A DNA stretch of 64,000 bases from JAGXLC01 sp964585385 (GTDB lineage: Bacteria > Bacteroidota > Bacteroidia > Bacteroidales > UBA12077), in contig CAZPDP010000006.1 in assembly GCA_964585385.1 (NCBI GenBank), positions 1-64,000 on the forward strand. Reading direction: 5' to 3'. The notes below the pieces were generated by a model that was not told where the DNA came from, ran no database searches, and saw only the letters and a program-made list of their open reading frames with translations. This document shows positions 50,863 through 60,274 of this stretch, piece by piece. Every line of letters starts with the position of its first letter. Position 1 is the stretch's first letter. The position numbers and the translations under genes were made by a program.

Positions 50863-52155
50863 TTATGAAAAATTGACTTTCACGTTTCCTGAAGAGGTTA
50901 TATCCTCCAGCCTAACTCTTTTTATTTCGCCAGGCAAAGAGGATTGATATGGAGTTTCAACTTTGATATAGTTATCCGTGAATCCCCATATAGTGTTGTT
51001 TTTTGTTGACTCCTCAAAAAGTGTCTCTTTTTCAAAACCGAGGTTAGTGTTATAGAAATTCATCTTTTTTTGTTCTGCCAGCTCCTGCAATTGTTTACTT
51101 CTCTGTTGAATGATGTTTCCGGGTATTTTACCTTTCATACCGGCAGCGGGTGTGTTGGGTCTTGATGAGAAGGAGAAAACGTGATAGTATGAAACGTCCA
51201 GCCTTTCAAGGAATTGCCAGGTGGATTGAAATAGTTCATCAGTTTCTCCGGGGAATCCCACAATTACATCTACTCCAATGAAAGCATCCGGTATTGTTTT
51301 CCTGATTTTTTCTATTCTTCTCTCAAACAGTTCCCGGTTGTATCTTCTCTTCATTTTTCCCAGAATTTCATTGCATCCCGACTGGAGGGGTATATGAAAA
51401 TGAGGCATTATTTTTTTTGATTCGCTTACAAATTCAATTATTTCGTCTGTAAGCAGGTTGGGCTCTATAGAAGATATCCTGAAACGAGGAACTGATTCGG
51501 TTTTTTCAAGTTCCCGGAGCAACTGGAAGAAGTTTTGGTTGGTGCTTTTTCCAAAATCGCCTATATTGACGCCTGTCAGTATTATTTCCTTGACCCCGGA
51601 TTTTCCGATTTCTTTTGCCTGTTCTGTAATTTTGCCAATATCCGGGTTTCTGCTTTTTCCTCTCGCCAAGGGGATGGTGCAATAAGAACACACATAATTG
51701 CAACCGTCCTGTACCTTCAAAAATGAACGGGTTCTGTCACCCAGTGAATAGGAGGGAGCGTATTGAATAGAATCGGTAAGTTCGCAGGAATGGATTTCTG
51801 TTTTGTGGCCGGGTTTTTCCAGTGAATCCAGGTAATCGGTTACCCTGAATTTTTCATTGCTGCCCAGAACAAGGTCCACACCCGTAATCCCGGCAACTTT
51901 TTGAGGCTGAAGTTGTGAGTAACAGCCTACGACTATGATTTTAGCATCGGGATTGATGTTTTTAGCTTTTTTAACTGCCTGCTGGCTTTTCTTATCGGCT
52001 TTCCCGGTAACCGAGCAGGTGTTAATCACATATATATCGGCCTCATCGTTAAAGTCAACCCGGTCATAGCCCACAGCAGTAAAATCCCTGGCTATGGTGG
52101 AAGTTTCTGCAAAATTCAGTTTGCAGCCCAGTGTATGAAATGCTACTTTCTTCAA
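50863..52155 (-). CDS. mtaB: tRNA t6A37 methylthiotransferase MtaB
   Basis: 430 residues of the MiaB/RimO/MtaB family, which adds a methylthio group to t6A37 of tRNAs that read ANN codons. The UPF0004 domain has LGCKLNFAE, NTCSVTGKAD and GCYSQ cysteines for one cluster. The radical-SAM site is CxxxCxxC at Cys152, Cys156 and Cys159 (CNYVCSYC). A TRAM-like C-terminal domain follows. The start HTLGCKLNFAE is typical of MtaB rather than MiaB. Confidence 0.9.
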   Translation of the reverse strand: MKKVAFHTLGCKLNFAETSTIARDFTAVGYDRVDFNDEADIYVINTCSVTGKADKKSQQAVKKAKNINPDAKIIVVGCYSQLQPQKVAGITGVDLVLGSNEKFRVTDYLDSLEKPGHKTEIHSCELTDSIQYAPSYSLGDRTRSFLKVQDGCNYVCSYCTIPLARGKSRNPDIGKITEQAKEIGKSGVKEIILTGVNIGDFGKSTNQNFFQLLRELEKTESVPRFRISSIEPNLLTDEIIEFVSESKKIMPHFHIPLQSGCNEILGKMKRRYNRELFERRIEKIRKTIPDAFIGVDVIVGFPGETDELFQSTWQFLERLDVSYYHVFSFSSRPNTPAAGMKGKIPGNIIQQRSKQLQELAEQKKMNFYNTNLGFEKETLFEESTKNNTIWGFTDNYIKVETPYQSSLPGEIKRVRLEDITSSGNVKVNFS

Positions 52156-52223
52156 ATTTGTTGATTGTGTAAAGCAGATTATAAAAAGGAACGTACAAAA
52201 TTACACAATTATTGGAGAAATGT

Positions 52224-53120
52224 TTAATTGCAATGGGTTTTGTAGTTGTAGTAGAGTTGCCTGACCAATCCGTCTGCCACACCGAATTTGGGGACGAGAA
52301 TTTTTTTTGCATTTGCCCATTTCATAACTTTCATGTATATCTGGGCTGCGGGAATAATCACATCAGCCCGGTCGGGATTCAGGCCCAGGATTTTGATGCG
52401 CTCATCGATGGAGTAGGGGAGTATCCTTTCATAGATTTCCCTGATTTTTTTGTATGATATGGGTTTCATGTGCTTTTCCCCGGTCAGTTTGAATATCTTG
52501 TTGATGTTTCCACCCGAACCGATAATTTGTGAGTAGGGGTATTGCTTCTTTACATTCTGAAGGAAGGCTTTCATCTTGTCATATTCTCCTTCTGCTACGC
52601 GGTTTTTAAGAATACGGATTGTACCAATATTAAAGGAATGCGAGTCAATCATTTCTCTGTTTGAAAAGAGTGTTACTTCTGTACTTCCCCCACCCACATC
52701 GACATAGAGGTAACTTCGCGAGCTGTCAATCATATCTACAATCCGGTTGGAATAGATGATTTCAGCCTCGGTCTTGCCATCAATTATTTCTATGTTGATT
52801 CCTGTTTTTTGTCTGACTATTTCCACGATTTCCTTCCCATTGGAAGCCTCTCTCATGGCTGAAGTTGCACAGGCCCTGAAATCAATCACATCATGCACAT
52901 TGATAAGGTGGTGGAACGCGTGCATCGTGCTTATCAGCTTTTCTCTCCGGACTTCGCCTATTTTTCCTTCATGAAACACATCATAACCGAGCCTGATAGG
53001 AACCCTTACAAGGGAAGCTTTTTTGAAGGTGGTCTTTTCATCATTCTCGGTAACATTGGAGAATAATAAACGAACCGCATTGGTTCCGATATCTATGGCT
53101 GCAAATTTTAATAGTCTCAA
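52224..53120 (-). CDS. Ppx/GppA family phosphatase
   Basis: 298 residues of the ASKHA fold with AAIDIGTNAVRLLF at the N-terminus, ATSAMREASNG, YVDVGGGSTEVTLF and GSGGNINKIFKL. The family hydrolyses polyphosphate or pppGpp. This form has only the N-terminal catalytic part and lacks the C-terminal HD-like region of E. coli PPX, as is usual for the short members. It starts 12 bases after the sixA-like stop, so the two are cotranscribed. Confidence 0.88.
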   Translation of the reverse strand: MRLLKFAAIDIGTNAVRLLFSNVTENDEKTTFKKASLVRVPIRLGYDVFHEGKIGEVRREKLISTMHAFHHLINVHDVIDFRACATSAMREASNGKEIVEIVRQKTGINIEIIDGKTEAEIIYSNRIVDMIDSSRSYLYVDVGGGSTEVTLFSNREMIDSHSFNIGTIRILKNRVAEGEYDKMKAFLQNVKKQYPYSQIIGSGGNINKIFKLTGEKHMKPISYKKIREIYERILPYSIDERIKILGLNPDRADVIIPAAQIYMKVMKWANAKKILVPKFGVADGLVRQLYYNYKTHCN

Positions 53121-53132
53121 GGCAGATTCTAA

Positions 53133-53642
53133 TTATTTGTTTTCAAATTTTTTCTTGGGATAATCCACCAGCTCGGTAGAAGCAATATTGGTGTCTATAT
53201 TTTTCCAACTGTCGGTTTTGAAATTGATGGATGCAATTCCTGCAGTCGGCAGGTTGTCCAGCTTGTCTTTCAGAAACCTGTTTGCCAGGTCGGTTGACAT
53301 GGGATTGTGGCCAAAAATCATCACTGAAGAAACTGCATCGTCCATGGTTTTGATGAAATCAAGAATTTGCTCTTCGGAGCCATTGTAAATAATTTCGTGA
53401 ATATTTAGATTCGAGATTGGATGATTCAGCGTGCGGGCAAAAATGATTGCCGTATGCAACGCCCTGTTAGCCGGACTACTGATGATTAGCTGGGGTTGTT
53501 TGTTGCGTTTGTTCAGTCTGTCTGCCATTTTGTATGCATCGTTGATTCCTTTGATTTTCAATGGCCGGTCGATATCGTCCACATCATAATCCCAGGAAGA
53601 TTTCCCGTGTCTTACGATATACAATTGTTTGTAATTTTTCAT
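53133..53642 (-). CDS. SixA-like histidine phosphatase
   Basis: 169 residues of the histidine phosphatase superfamily with the RHG motif Arg11-His12-Gly13 (YIVRHGKSSWDYD), SSPANRALHTA and FGHNPMSTDLA (second catalytic His). SixA dephosphorylates histidine-containing phosphotransfer proteins in E. coli; many homologues are uncharacterised. It lies between phoH (18-base gap) and ppx/gppA. Confidence 0.85.
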   Translation of the reverse strand: MKNYKQLYIVRHGKSSWDYDVDDIDRPLKIKGINDAYKMADRLNKRNKQPQLIISSPANRALHTAIIFARTLNHPISNLNIHEIIYNGSEEQILDFIKTMDDAVSSVMIFGHNPMSTDLANRFLKDKLDNLPTAGIASINFKTDSWKNIDTNIASTELVDYPKKKFENK

Positions 53643-53660
53643 GGTCTAGCCTTTTTTGTT

Positions 53661-54983
53661 CTACAATAAATTGCTGGCCAGCTCGGCCAGGTAGCTTCTT
53701 TCCCCTTTTATGAGGTTTACATGTGCAAATATATCCTGACCCCGCATTTTGTCAGTCAGATAACTGAGCCCGTTGGACTTCATGTCGAGGTAAGGGGAAT
53801 CAATCTGCTGGATATCACCGGTGAAGATCATTTTTGTACCTTCTCCGGCTCGTGTGATGATGGTTTTAACTTCATGGGGAGTCAGGTTCTGGGCTTCATC
53901 AACAATAAAATAGACATTGGAAAGACTTCTGCCCCTGATATATGCTAGTGGGCTGATTACAAGTTTTTCGTTTTCCAGCATTTCCTCGATTTTTTTGTAC
54001 TCCCTGCTGGTTGATTTATACTGGTTCTTAATCACTGCCAGGTTGTCAAATAACGGCGTCATGTAGGGTGTTATTTTTTCGTTGACATCACCGGGGAGAT
54101 AGCCCAGGTCCCGGTTTGCCAGGGGAACAATTGGACGGGCAAGGAGAATTTGAGAAAACTGTTTTTCCTGGTGGAGGGCCGCAGCCAGTGCCAGGAGTGT
54201 TTTTCCTGTTCCCGCTTTTCCTGTCAGGCCAACCAGCTCAATTTCAGGTCTGGAGAGGGCATCAAAAGAAAAAGCCTGCTCTGCATTTCGTGGTGTTATA
54301 CTGTAGAGTCTTTTCTTTTCTATCCGGGTTATCATTTTTTCAAACGGATCATAGTGTGCAAGGGCACTAGAGCGGTTGCTTTTCAGAATAAAATACTGGT
54401 GAGAAAAGGGTTCCAGACCAAATTCTTTGGCAGGAATACCCTCTTCCGAGGAGTATAACCTGTCTACAAGTTCAGGGTTAAGATCTTCAAGCACTTCGAT
54501 GTTTCGGCTTAAAGGCTCAATATTCACCACCTTGTCTGATTCATAATCTTGTGCCATTAGGCCAAGAGACTTGGCTTTCAGTCGCAGATTGATGTCTTTG
54601 GTGATCAATATGACACCGGTCTTTTTGTGCTTGTTTTTAAGGTGTTCGGTTATAGAAAGAATGCGATGGTCGGGTGTTTGTTCAGGAAAAGATTGGTCTA
54701 TCTTCTCGGAAAATTGCTTGCCGGTTTCAACAGAAAGTTTCCCGAGTCCCTGGCCCAATGAAATACCGCCGTTGAATAACTGGTCGCCGGTTATCTCATT
54801 GAGTTCACGGGTAAACTCTCTTGCGTGAAAATTGATAAGATCACTGCCTTTCTTAAGCTTGTCAAGCTCTTCCAGCACAACAATAGGCAGCACTATGTCA
54901 TTTTCCTGGAAATTATAAATACAACGAAAATCATGAAGAATGACGTTGGTGTCAATTACGAATATTTTTTTGGAACCAGCCAT
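53661..54983 (-). CDS. PIN-PhoH ATPase (PhoH2-type)
   Basis: 440 residues. The N-terminal PIN nuclease domain (about 1-150) has acidic residues at Asp11 (FVIDTNVI), Glu38/Glu39 and Asp130; the C-terminal PhoH ATPase has Walker A GKAGTGKT at 255-262 and FIVDEAQNLTPHE as Walker B. PhoH2 proteins are RNA helicase/RNase enzymes, often paired with a small antitoxin PhoAT in some phyla, which is not seen here. The first codons overlap the -33 element of the divergent nitroreductase promoter. Confidence 0.9.
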   Translation of the reverse strand: MAGSKKIFVIDTNVILHDFRCIYNFQENDIVLPIVVLEELDKLKKGSDLINFHAREFTRELNEITGDQLFNGGISLGQGLGKLSVETGKQFSEKIDQSFPEQTPDHRILSITEHLKNKHKKTGVILITKDINLRLKAKSLGLMAQDYESDKVVNIEPLSRNIEVLEDLNPELVDRLYSSEEGIPAKEFGLEPFSHQYFILKSNRSSALAHYDPFEKMITRIEKKRLYSITPRNAEQAFSFDALSRPEIELVGLTGKAGTGKTLLALAAALHQEKQFSQILLARPIVPLANRDLGYLPGDVNEKITPYMTPLFDNLAVIKNQYKSTSREYKKIEEMLENEKLVISPLAYIRGRSLSNVYFIVDEAQNLTPHEVKTIITRAGEGTKMIFTGDIQQIDSPYLDMKSNGLSYLTDKMRGQDIFAHVNLIKGERSYLAELASNLL

Positions 54984-54999
54984 ATATAGATTAATTTTG
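54970..54999 (+). promoter_or_regulatory. Bacteroidota-type promoter of nitroreductase-folC
   Basis: TTG at 54970-54972 and TAATTTTG at 54992-54999 are separated by exactly 19 bases, the same elements and spacing as at 39771-39800. The -33 element lies within the 5' codons of the divergent phoH gene; the downstream start codon is at 55077. Confidence 0.65.
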
Positions 55000-55076
55000 T
55001 AGTTAAAAGTAGTAAAATTTTAAGGGTTCTATTGTTAATAAAACCTGAATTTTTCAACTAAAATAAAAAATCGCTT

Positions 55077-55592
55077 ATGGAACTATACGAAGGATTGATA
55101 ACTCGAAGAAGTATTAGAAAATACAAAGATAATGCGATTAGCAGGGAGGCCATTGAAGAGATTGTAAAGGCGGGGATGTATGCGCCGTCAGCGGTGAATT
55201 GCCAGCCCTGGCATTTTATAATCGTTGATAACAGGGATATCATAAATCAGATTATTGAAGTTCATGCCTATTCATCTATGCTCGCTGATGCACAGTTTGC
55301 AGTGTTGGTTTTGGGTGATGAACACCTGCAACACGGGCCGGGTTATTGGGCAGTTGATTGCGCCGCAGCTACTCAGAATATTTTACTGGCCGCTCATGCA
55401 AAAGGACTGGGCGCTGTATGGTTAGGGCTTCATCCAAGAGAGCAAAGGAAAAAGGACATAGCAGAACTTTTTTCACTCCCGGAGCACATTCAGCCTTTCT
55501 CCATTATTTCCATCGGGTATCCTGATGAGTCACCTCAAATACCTGACAGATTTAAGAAGGACAGAATACATTATAACCAATGGGAGAAATAA
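55077..55592 (+). CDS. Nitroreductase family protein
   Basis: 171 residues of the FMN-dependent nitroreductase fold with RRSIRKYKDNAI, APSAVNCQPWHFIIV and the later GLGAVWLGLHP segment. It reduces nitro compounds, quinones or flavins with NAD(P)H; native substrates are not deducible. The stop overlaps the folC start by one base (TAATG), so the two are translationally coupled. Confidence 0.88.
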   Translation: MELYEGLITRRSIRKYKDNAISREAIEEIVKAGMYAPSAVNCQPWHFIIVDNRDIINQIIEVHAYSSMLADAQFAVLVLGDEHLQHGPGYWAVDCAAATQNILLAAHAKGLGAVWLGLHPREQRKKDIAELFSLPEHIQPFSIISIGYPDESPQIPDRFKKDRIHYNQWEK

Positions 55593-56881
55593 TGAATTAC
55601 GAAGAAACCCTGGCATGGATGTTTGAGCAAATCCCCATGTACCAGCGAACCGGGAAAGCCGCATACAAAGTTGACCTTGAACTGACCCACAAAATTGACC
55701 AGCATCTTGGTTTCCCCCATACGTCATTTAAATCGGTTCATGTAGCCGGGACAAACGGGAAAGGTTCCGTTTCCCATATCCTTGCCTCTGTATTACAGAC
55801 AGCAGGATACAAAACCGGATTGTACACCTCTCCTCATCTCAAAGATTTCCGGGAACGTATCCGGGTCAACGGTACTATGGTGGAAGAGCAATTCGTGGTG
55901 GAATTTATTGATCAGTATAAAGATTTTTTTCTTGATGTGCAACCCTCATTTTTTGAGATGACTGTGGCTATGGCTTTTGATTATTTCCGGAAACAGCAGG
56001 TGGATATAGCCGTGATAGAAGTGGGTATGGGAGGCCGGCTGGATTCAACCAATATTATACAACCCAAAGTTACGGCGATTACGAATATCGGACTGGACCA
56101 CACGCAGTATCTGGGTAATACCATAGAAGAGATCGCAAAAGAAAAAGGGGGGACAATCAAGCAGAACACTCCCGTGGTAATTGGGGAAACAGCAGAAAAG
56201 ACCGAACCTTTGTTCAGGGAGATAGCAAAGGAGAAAGAGGCACCGATAAAATTTGCTGATCAGGAATTTGTTATACAGAACCGGGAGGTAGTGGATGAAG
56301 TATTTCACCAGTATGATATCAGCAATAGTAAAGGTTCATACTTAGAGGGCTTGCAGACCGATTTGATGGGTAGCTACCAGGCAAAAAACATCCTCACTGC
56401 TTTGCAGGTGCTTGAAAATATGAAGCAGAAAGGCTATAGGGTTGAAGAAGAACATATAAGGAATGGTCTGAAACATGTATGTGAAAATACCGGGTTCAGA
56501 GGTCGTTGGTTTGTACTGAGCCGTAAGCCCTTGATTGTATGTGATACGGCCCACAACCGGGAAGGATTACAGTATGTTATGGAACAGCTTAATTCCATGA
56601 AGGCAGAGAAGATCCATTTCGTGTTAGGGTTTGTCAGCGACAAGAATTTGGATAATGTGATGGATTTATTCCCGAAAAGAGGACAGTATTATTTCACCAA
56701 AGCCGATATTCCCAGGGCGCTGGATGAGGGAGTACTTGCAGAAATTGCCGGCAAATACAATCTGAAAGGCCAAACTTTCGCCAAAGTAACAATGGCCCTT
56801 GAAGCGGCAAAAAAGAATGCTTCCGCCAGCGACATGATTTATGTCGGGGGAAGTACATTTATAGTGAGTGAAGTGATTTGA
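55592..56881 (+). CDS. folC: Bifunctional folylpolyglutamate/dihydrofolate synthase
   Basis: 429 residues. The Mur-ligase-type ATP site is VAGTNGKGSVSH near residue 54, with YTSPHLKDFRERI, VGMGGRLDSTN and CDTAHNREGLQY following. It adds glutamates to dihydropteroate/folate. A longer frame begins at 55580, overlapping the nitroreductase by 13 bases; the ATG at 55592 (MNYEETLAW) fits the family start and the TAATG junction. Confidence 0.9.
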   Translation: MNYEETLAWMFEQIPMYQRTGKAAYKVDLELTHKIDQHLGFPHTSFKSVHVAGTNGKGSVSHILASVLQTAGYKTGLYTSPHLKDFRERIRVNGTMVEEQFVVEFIDQYKDFFLDVQPSFFEMTVAMAFDYFRKQQVDIAVIEVGMGGRLDSTNIIQPKVTAITNIGLDHTQYLGNTIEEIAKEKGGTIKQNTPVVIGETAEKTEPLFREIAKEKEAPIKFADQEFVIQNREVVDEVFHQYDISNSKGSYLEGLQTDLMGSYQAKNILTALQVLENMKQKGYRVEEEHIRNGLKHVCENTGFRGRWFVLSRKPLIVCDTAHNREGLQYVMEQLNSMKAEKIHFVLGFVSDKNLDNVMDLFPKRGQYYFTKADIPRALDEGVLAEIAGKYNLKGQTFAKVTMALEAAKKNASASDMIYVGGSTFIVSEVI

Positions 56882-56908
56882 GTTTCTCTTTCTGATTTTT
56901 TACTTTAG
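56878..56908 (+). promoter_or_regulatory. Probable promoter of the CrtC/AttH-like gene
   Basis: TTG at 56878-56880 and TACTTTAG at 56901-56908 (seven of eight to TAnnTTTG) are 20 bases apart, overlapping the folC stop codon. The downstream ATG is at 56938. Confidence 0.4.
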
Positions 56909-56937
56909 AATGATAGATAATCCGAAAGAATCAGGTT

Positions 56938-58026
56938 ATGAGCTATATACATCAGGGAAAAGTGTTACCAGATGGAGAGGTAGATACAGGAGCAGAAGTT
57001 ACGGATCCGCTTGAACTGACCGTCCTGCCAGAAGATGATGCTCTTCACATAAAAGATTACCGGAAAGGCGACTTCGAGTGGTGGTATTTCGATTTACTTG
57101 ATGAGCATGCTTCCTGTTTCTTAAAAATTGTGATGCACATTGGGACTGATCCTCTGAGAACGAAAGTTTATCCACAACTTGCCCTTTCCATAAATACGCC
57201 TGAATTCAGTGAATCTGTTACTATTCCTTATACCCTGGATGATATTAAAGCTGATACCTCCAAATGTCAGGTTTCAGCAGGAAGGGAAGTGAGAATATAT
57301 ATCGAAAATCAACAGCCCCTGACATACAAGGTAGAGGTGGGAAGTCAGGATTTTACATGTAACCTGAAATGGATAAGTGAAACTGAAGGCTGGAAACCTC
57401 TTGGAAGTGAGATTCCTAATAATATTGGACGAAAAAAATCGCTGTTTTCCTGGGTGATCCCGGTCCCAAAAGCTACGGTGGAAGGCCATTTCAGTTATAA
57501 AGGAAGAAGATATGAAATTGCTGACGCAATTGGCTATCACGATCACAATTATTATAAAGTATCCGGGAAAAAACCCCTTTATTTGGATCAACTGATAAAT
57601 AAGTGGTATTGGGGAAAAGCCTACTGCGGTGATTATACATTTGTTTTTATGGATACCTTTTCGCGGTTAAGTCGTATATCCAGTTTTTTAATAATGAAGA
57701 ACAATAAGATTGTGCATAGTTCAAATAATCAGATTGAAAGCAAAGCCGTTTCCTTTGCCAACGATGACAAGCTGAATACACTTTATCCTCAGGCTTTAGA
57801 AATTGACTTTTTTACTGAAGATTGGCCCGTGAAGATTCGCTTTGAATTTGATAAGCTGCTGGATAATAAAGATTTGATTGCAGAGGTGAACCCTGTGTTA
57901 AGGTGGCTGATTAAGAAAACAATCGCAAGACCAGCCTATCATGGAGTCCTGGCCAAAGTAAATCTTTTTTTGGAAGATAAAAAGATAGAAGGCATAGGGA
58001 ATTTTGAATCAATGATTTTTCGCTAA
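56938..58026 (+). CDS. CrtC/AttH lipocalin-like hydratase family protein
   Basis: 362 residues with EWWYFD at 47-52 and IGYHDHNYY near residue 200, the two hallmarks of the CrtC/AttH family, in which two lipocalin-like barrels are fused. CrtC adds water across the psi-end double bond of carotenoids; others are uncharacterised isoprenoid- or retinoid-binding proteins. No carotenoid biosynthesis genes are near, and no signal peptide is present, so the substrate is open. Confidence 0.75.
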   Translation: MSYIHQGKVLPDGEVDTGAEVTDPLELTVLPEDDALHIKDYRKGDFEWWYFDLLDEHASCFLKIVMHIGTDPLRTKVYPQLALSINTPEFSESVTIPYTLDDIKADTSKCQVSAGREVRIYIENQQPLTYKVEVGSQDFTCNLKWISETEGWKPLGSEIPNNIGRKKSLFSWVIPVPKATVEGHFSYKGRRYEIADAIGYHDHNYYKVSGKKPLYLDQLINKWYWGKAYCGDYTFVFMDTFSRLSRISSFLIMKNNKIVHSSNNQIESKAVSFANDDKLNTLYPQALEIDFFTEDWPVKIRFEFDKLLDNKDLIAEVNPVLRWLIKKTIARPAYHGVLAKVNLFLEDKKIEGIGNFESMIFR

Positions 58027-58118
58027 GTTTTTTGAAAAGTACATTGCCAGTTTTTTCTTTGCTGAAATCTTAATAAACTTTGTGAACTCATATCCGTATT
58101 ACTATTAAAACTAATTTT

Positions 58119-58841
58119 ATGTATTATTTAAAAAAGTTGCCGCCATTATTCCTGCTGTTATTCTTATTTTTTTTCATGAACTCCCATCTTTCAGCTCAGA
58201 CAGGAGAAGGAAAACAGAAAATACCCGGGATGGAAATGGAGGTTGTGGTGTTGGACCTCCAGAATAATCCCAGGCAGGGAGAAGAAATATTTTTTGTGGA
58301 TACCGCATCAAAAAAGCAATACAGCGGTATCACCAATGAAAGTGGTAAATTTGAAATCAGCCTTCCGGGTGGAAACACCTATATGGTAAAGATAAAAGGA
58401 GTCGGCGAGGAATATGAATATCAGACATTTTCCATTCCCAGCTTACAGCCTGGCAAACAATATGGTAAGAGTCGTTTTACAATAAAGTACGAACCACCGC
58501 GCGTGTTTACGCTGGACAATGTTTATTTCGACGTGAATAAGGCTGAATTAAGGGAAGAGTCGTTTGCAGAGTTGAATGAGCTGTTGGCATATATGGAGCG
58601 TCGATCAGAAATACGCGTTGAGATTGCAGGACATACTGATAATACAGGTGATAAGGGAAATAATCGGAAACTATCCCAACGCAGGGCTGAAAGAGTGAAA
58701 CAGTACCTGGTAAACAATGGCATTGATGAAAGTCGAATTGAAGCGAAAGGGTATGGTGAATCAAGACCAGTAGCAGATAATACAACAAAAGAAGGCAGGC
58801 AGAAAAACCGCCGGACAGAAGTACATATTCTCGAGAATTGA
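58119..58841 (+). CDS. OmpA-family peptidoglycan-binding protein
   Basis: 240 residues: signal peptide (about 1-26), a regulatory-like beta-sandwich (about 38-120, EVVVLDLQNNPRQGEEIFF) and an OmpA C-terminal domain (about 130-240) with VYFDVNKAELREES, IAGHTDNTGDKGNN and NRRTEVHI, which contain the diaminopimelate-binding Asp and Arg positions. It is anchored to peptidoglycan in the periplasm. The gene is convergent with the AI-2E transporter gene; only 73 bases and a weak inverted repeat (AGCGA/TCGCT) separate them. Confidence 0.85.
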   Translation: MYYLKKLPPLFLLLFLFFFMNSHLSAQTGEGKQKIPGMEMEVVVLDLQNNPRQGEEIFFVDTASKKQYSGITNESGKFEISLPGGNTYMVKIKGVGEEYEYQTFSIPSLQPGKQYGKSRFTIKYEPPRVFTLDNVYFDVNKAELREESFAELNELLAYMERRSEIRVEIAGHTDNTGDKGNNRKLSQRRAERVKQYLVNNGIDESRIEAKGYGESRPVADNTTKEGRQKNRRTEVHILEN

Positions 58842-58914
58842 AAACAAATTCATAGATTGAAATACCTTTAGCTAATACCCAAATTGAGCGATTAGATAAG
58901 TTTATACTGTCGCT

Positions 58915-59973
58915 TTAAATTTTTGAACCTTTTTTTTCTTTCCTGGATGTTCCAAATAAGAACGCAATGGGTTCGAGTCCGTCACTGTAATTTGAAATGA
59001 TCTTGATCATGGCAAACAGAGGTACAAACAGAACCATGCCAGCTATTCCCCATATCAAGCCACCCATTATTACTGCCAGAATGACTATTAATGGGTTTAG
59101 TCTTACTTCTTTACCTATAACAAGAGGTTCCAGCACGTAGCTTTCTATTAATTGAATCGTGATTATGATTGCCGTAAACAGGGCTACATTATGTAAACTA
59201 TCAAAAAAGATGAAAGAAAAAATGATAGGCATTAATCCACTTACAAAAGGACCTAAATAAGGAATTATAGTTATTAGCGTACCAAAAATGATAAGCAAAC
59301 CTGCATAGGGAAGATTAAAAGCTGTAAAAGATATATAATACATAACTGCCAGCATAGCCATCACCTGTGCTCTTCCCCACAGATAATAAAACACCACCTT
59401 GTTTATTCTTTTGAATATTTCATTGGAATTTTCCTTTTTTTCTACCGGGATATACATTAAGATGAAATCGTAGATCTTTCCTCGGTATATCAATAGTAAT
59501 ATCACATATATCAATACGATTAGCAGATCGATTAAGGAATTGATGAAACTGCTGATAAAGTTTGTGACATACGTTTCTATGTTGTTTAAAAAGACTTCCG
59601 ATCGCTCTTGCATGATATTGCTCTGTTTTTCAAGGGACAGATTTGTAAGCGATGCAATTTTGGTTTGCAGATCTGTAATAAAGGATTTCAATTCACTCTG
59701 GAAGGAGGATATTTCCAGCACAAATTGATTGAGTTGAAATACAAAAAGCGATAAAATAGCGCCTATAACAATAAACAGAACAACTGTGCTTATTACTGAG
59801 GCAATTATCCTGTTTATACCAATAGATTCCAGGAAATTGCAAAAAGGCAACATCAATGATGCCAGAAGAATACCGAAAATAAACGGGATTAGAAAAGGAG
59901 CCCCGAAATATAAGGCCACTACACTAAGTACCGCAAACAAGAGAATTTTATTAATTTTTGTCAGCCTCTCCAT
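58915..59973 (-). CDS. AI-2E family transporter (PerM/YhhT-like)
   Basis: 352 residues with about seven to eight transmembrane helices: paired helices at the N-terminus (AVLSVVALYFGAPFLIPFIFG), a soluble insert (about 90-140), then the conserved C-terminal half with YLGPFVSGLMPIIFSF and NPLIVILAVIMGGLIWGIAG. Members export AI-2 or act as Na+/H+ antiporters. The substrate is not predictable here. The ATG is at 59971-59973. A minus-strand TAAATTTG lies at 59997-60004 as a possible -7 element. Confidence 0.85.
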   Translation of the reverse strand: MERLTKINKILLFAVLSVVALYFGAPFLIPFIFGILLASLMLPFCNFLESIGINRIIASVISTVVLFIVIGAILSLFVFQLNQFVLEISSFQSELKSFITDLQTKIASLTNLSLEKQSNIMQERSEVFLNNIETYVTNFISSFINSLIDLLIVLIYVILLLIYRGKIYDFILMYIPVEKKENSNEIFKRINKVVFYYLWGRAQVMAMLAVMYYISFTAFNLPYAGLLIIFGTLITIIPYLGPFVSGLMPIIFSFIFFDSLHNVALFTAIIITIQLIESYVLEPLVIGKEVRLNPLIVILAVIMGGLIWGIAGMVLFVPLFAMIKIISNYSDGLEPIAFLFGTSRKEKKGSKI

Positions 59974-60274
59974 GAATATCTCTTTTTATGAAATAACAAA
60001 TTTAGAGTATTTGTTTTGTTTTCCTGAAAATATTTTGTCAGAGTGATAAATTTAATGATAAATAAACTTGAAACCAAAATGGTCAGGTTTTGAGATTATG
60101 AATATCGAGCGAATGCATACGATGCAATAAAATATTATATTAGAGTTTTGCCAACATTAGTGTCTACTAAAAATTAATATACGTTCTTTGAAATCATTAA
60201 CAATTCATATTTATAGAGCTTTTTAGCATGGTCACGATTTGAATTGATTAAGTTAGCCATTAAAATGGCTGACC
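59974..60274. other. Intergenic AT-rich region and IS4 left flank
   Basis: I see no gene in this stretch. The right part (60228-60278) contains an inverted repeat, CATGGTCA with TGACCATG, enclosing a smaller one, GCCATT with AATGGC, immediately before the transposase start; this may be part of the left end of the insertion sequence. Confidence 0.4.

Noticed and set aside
53661..54983. PhoH2 toxin-antitoxin pair
   Set aside because: No small upstream antitoxin gene is present; the neighbours are sixA-like and a divergent nitroreductase.
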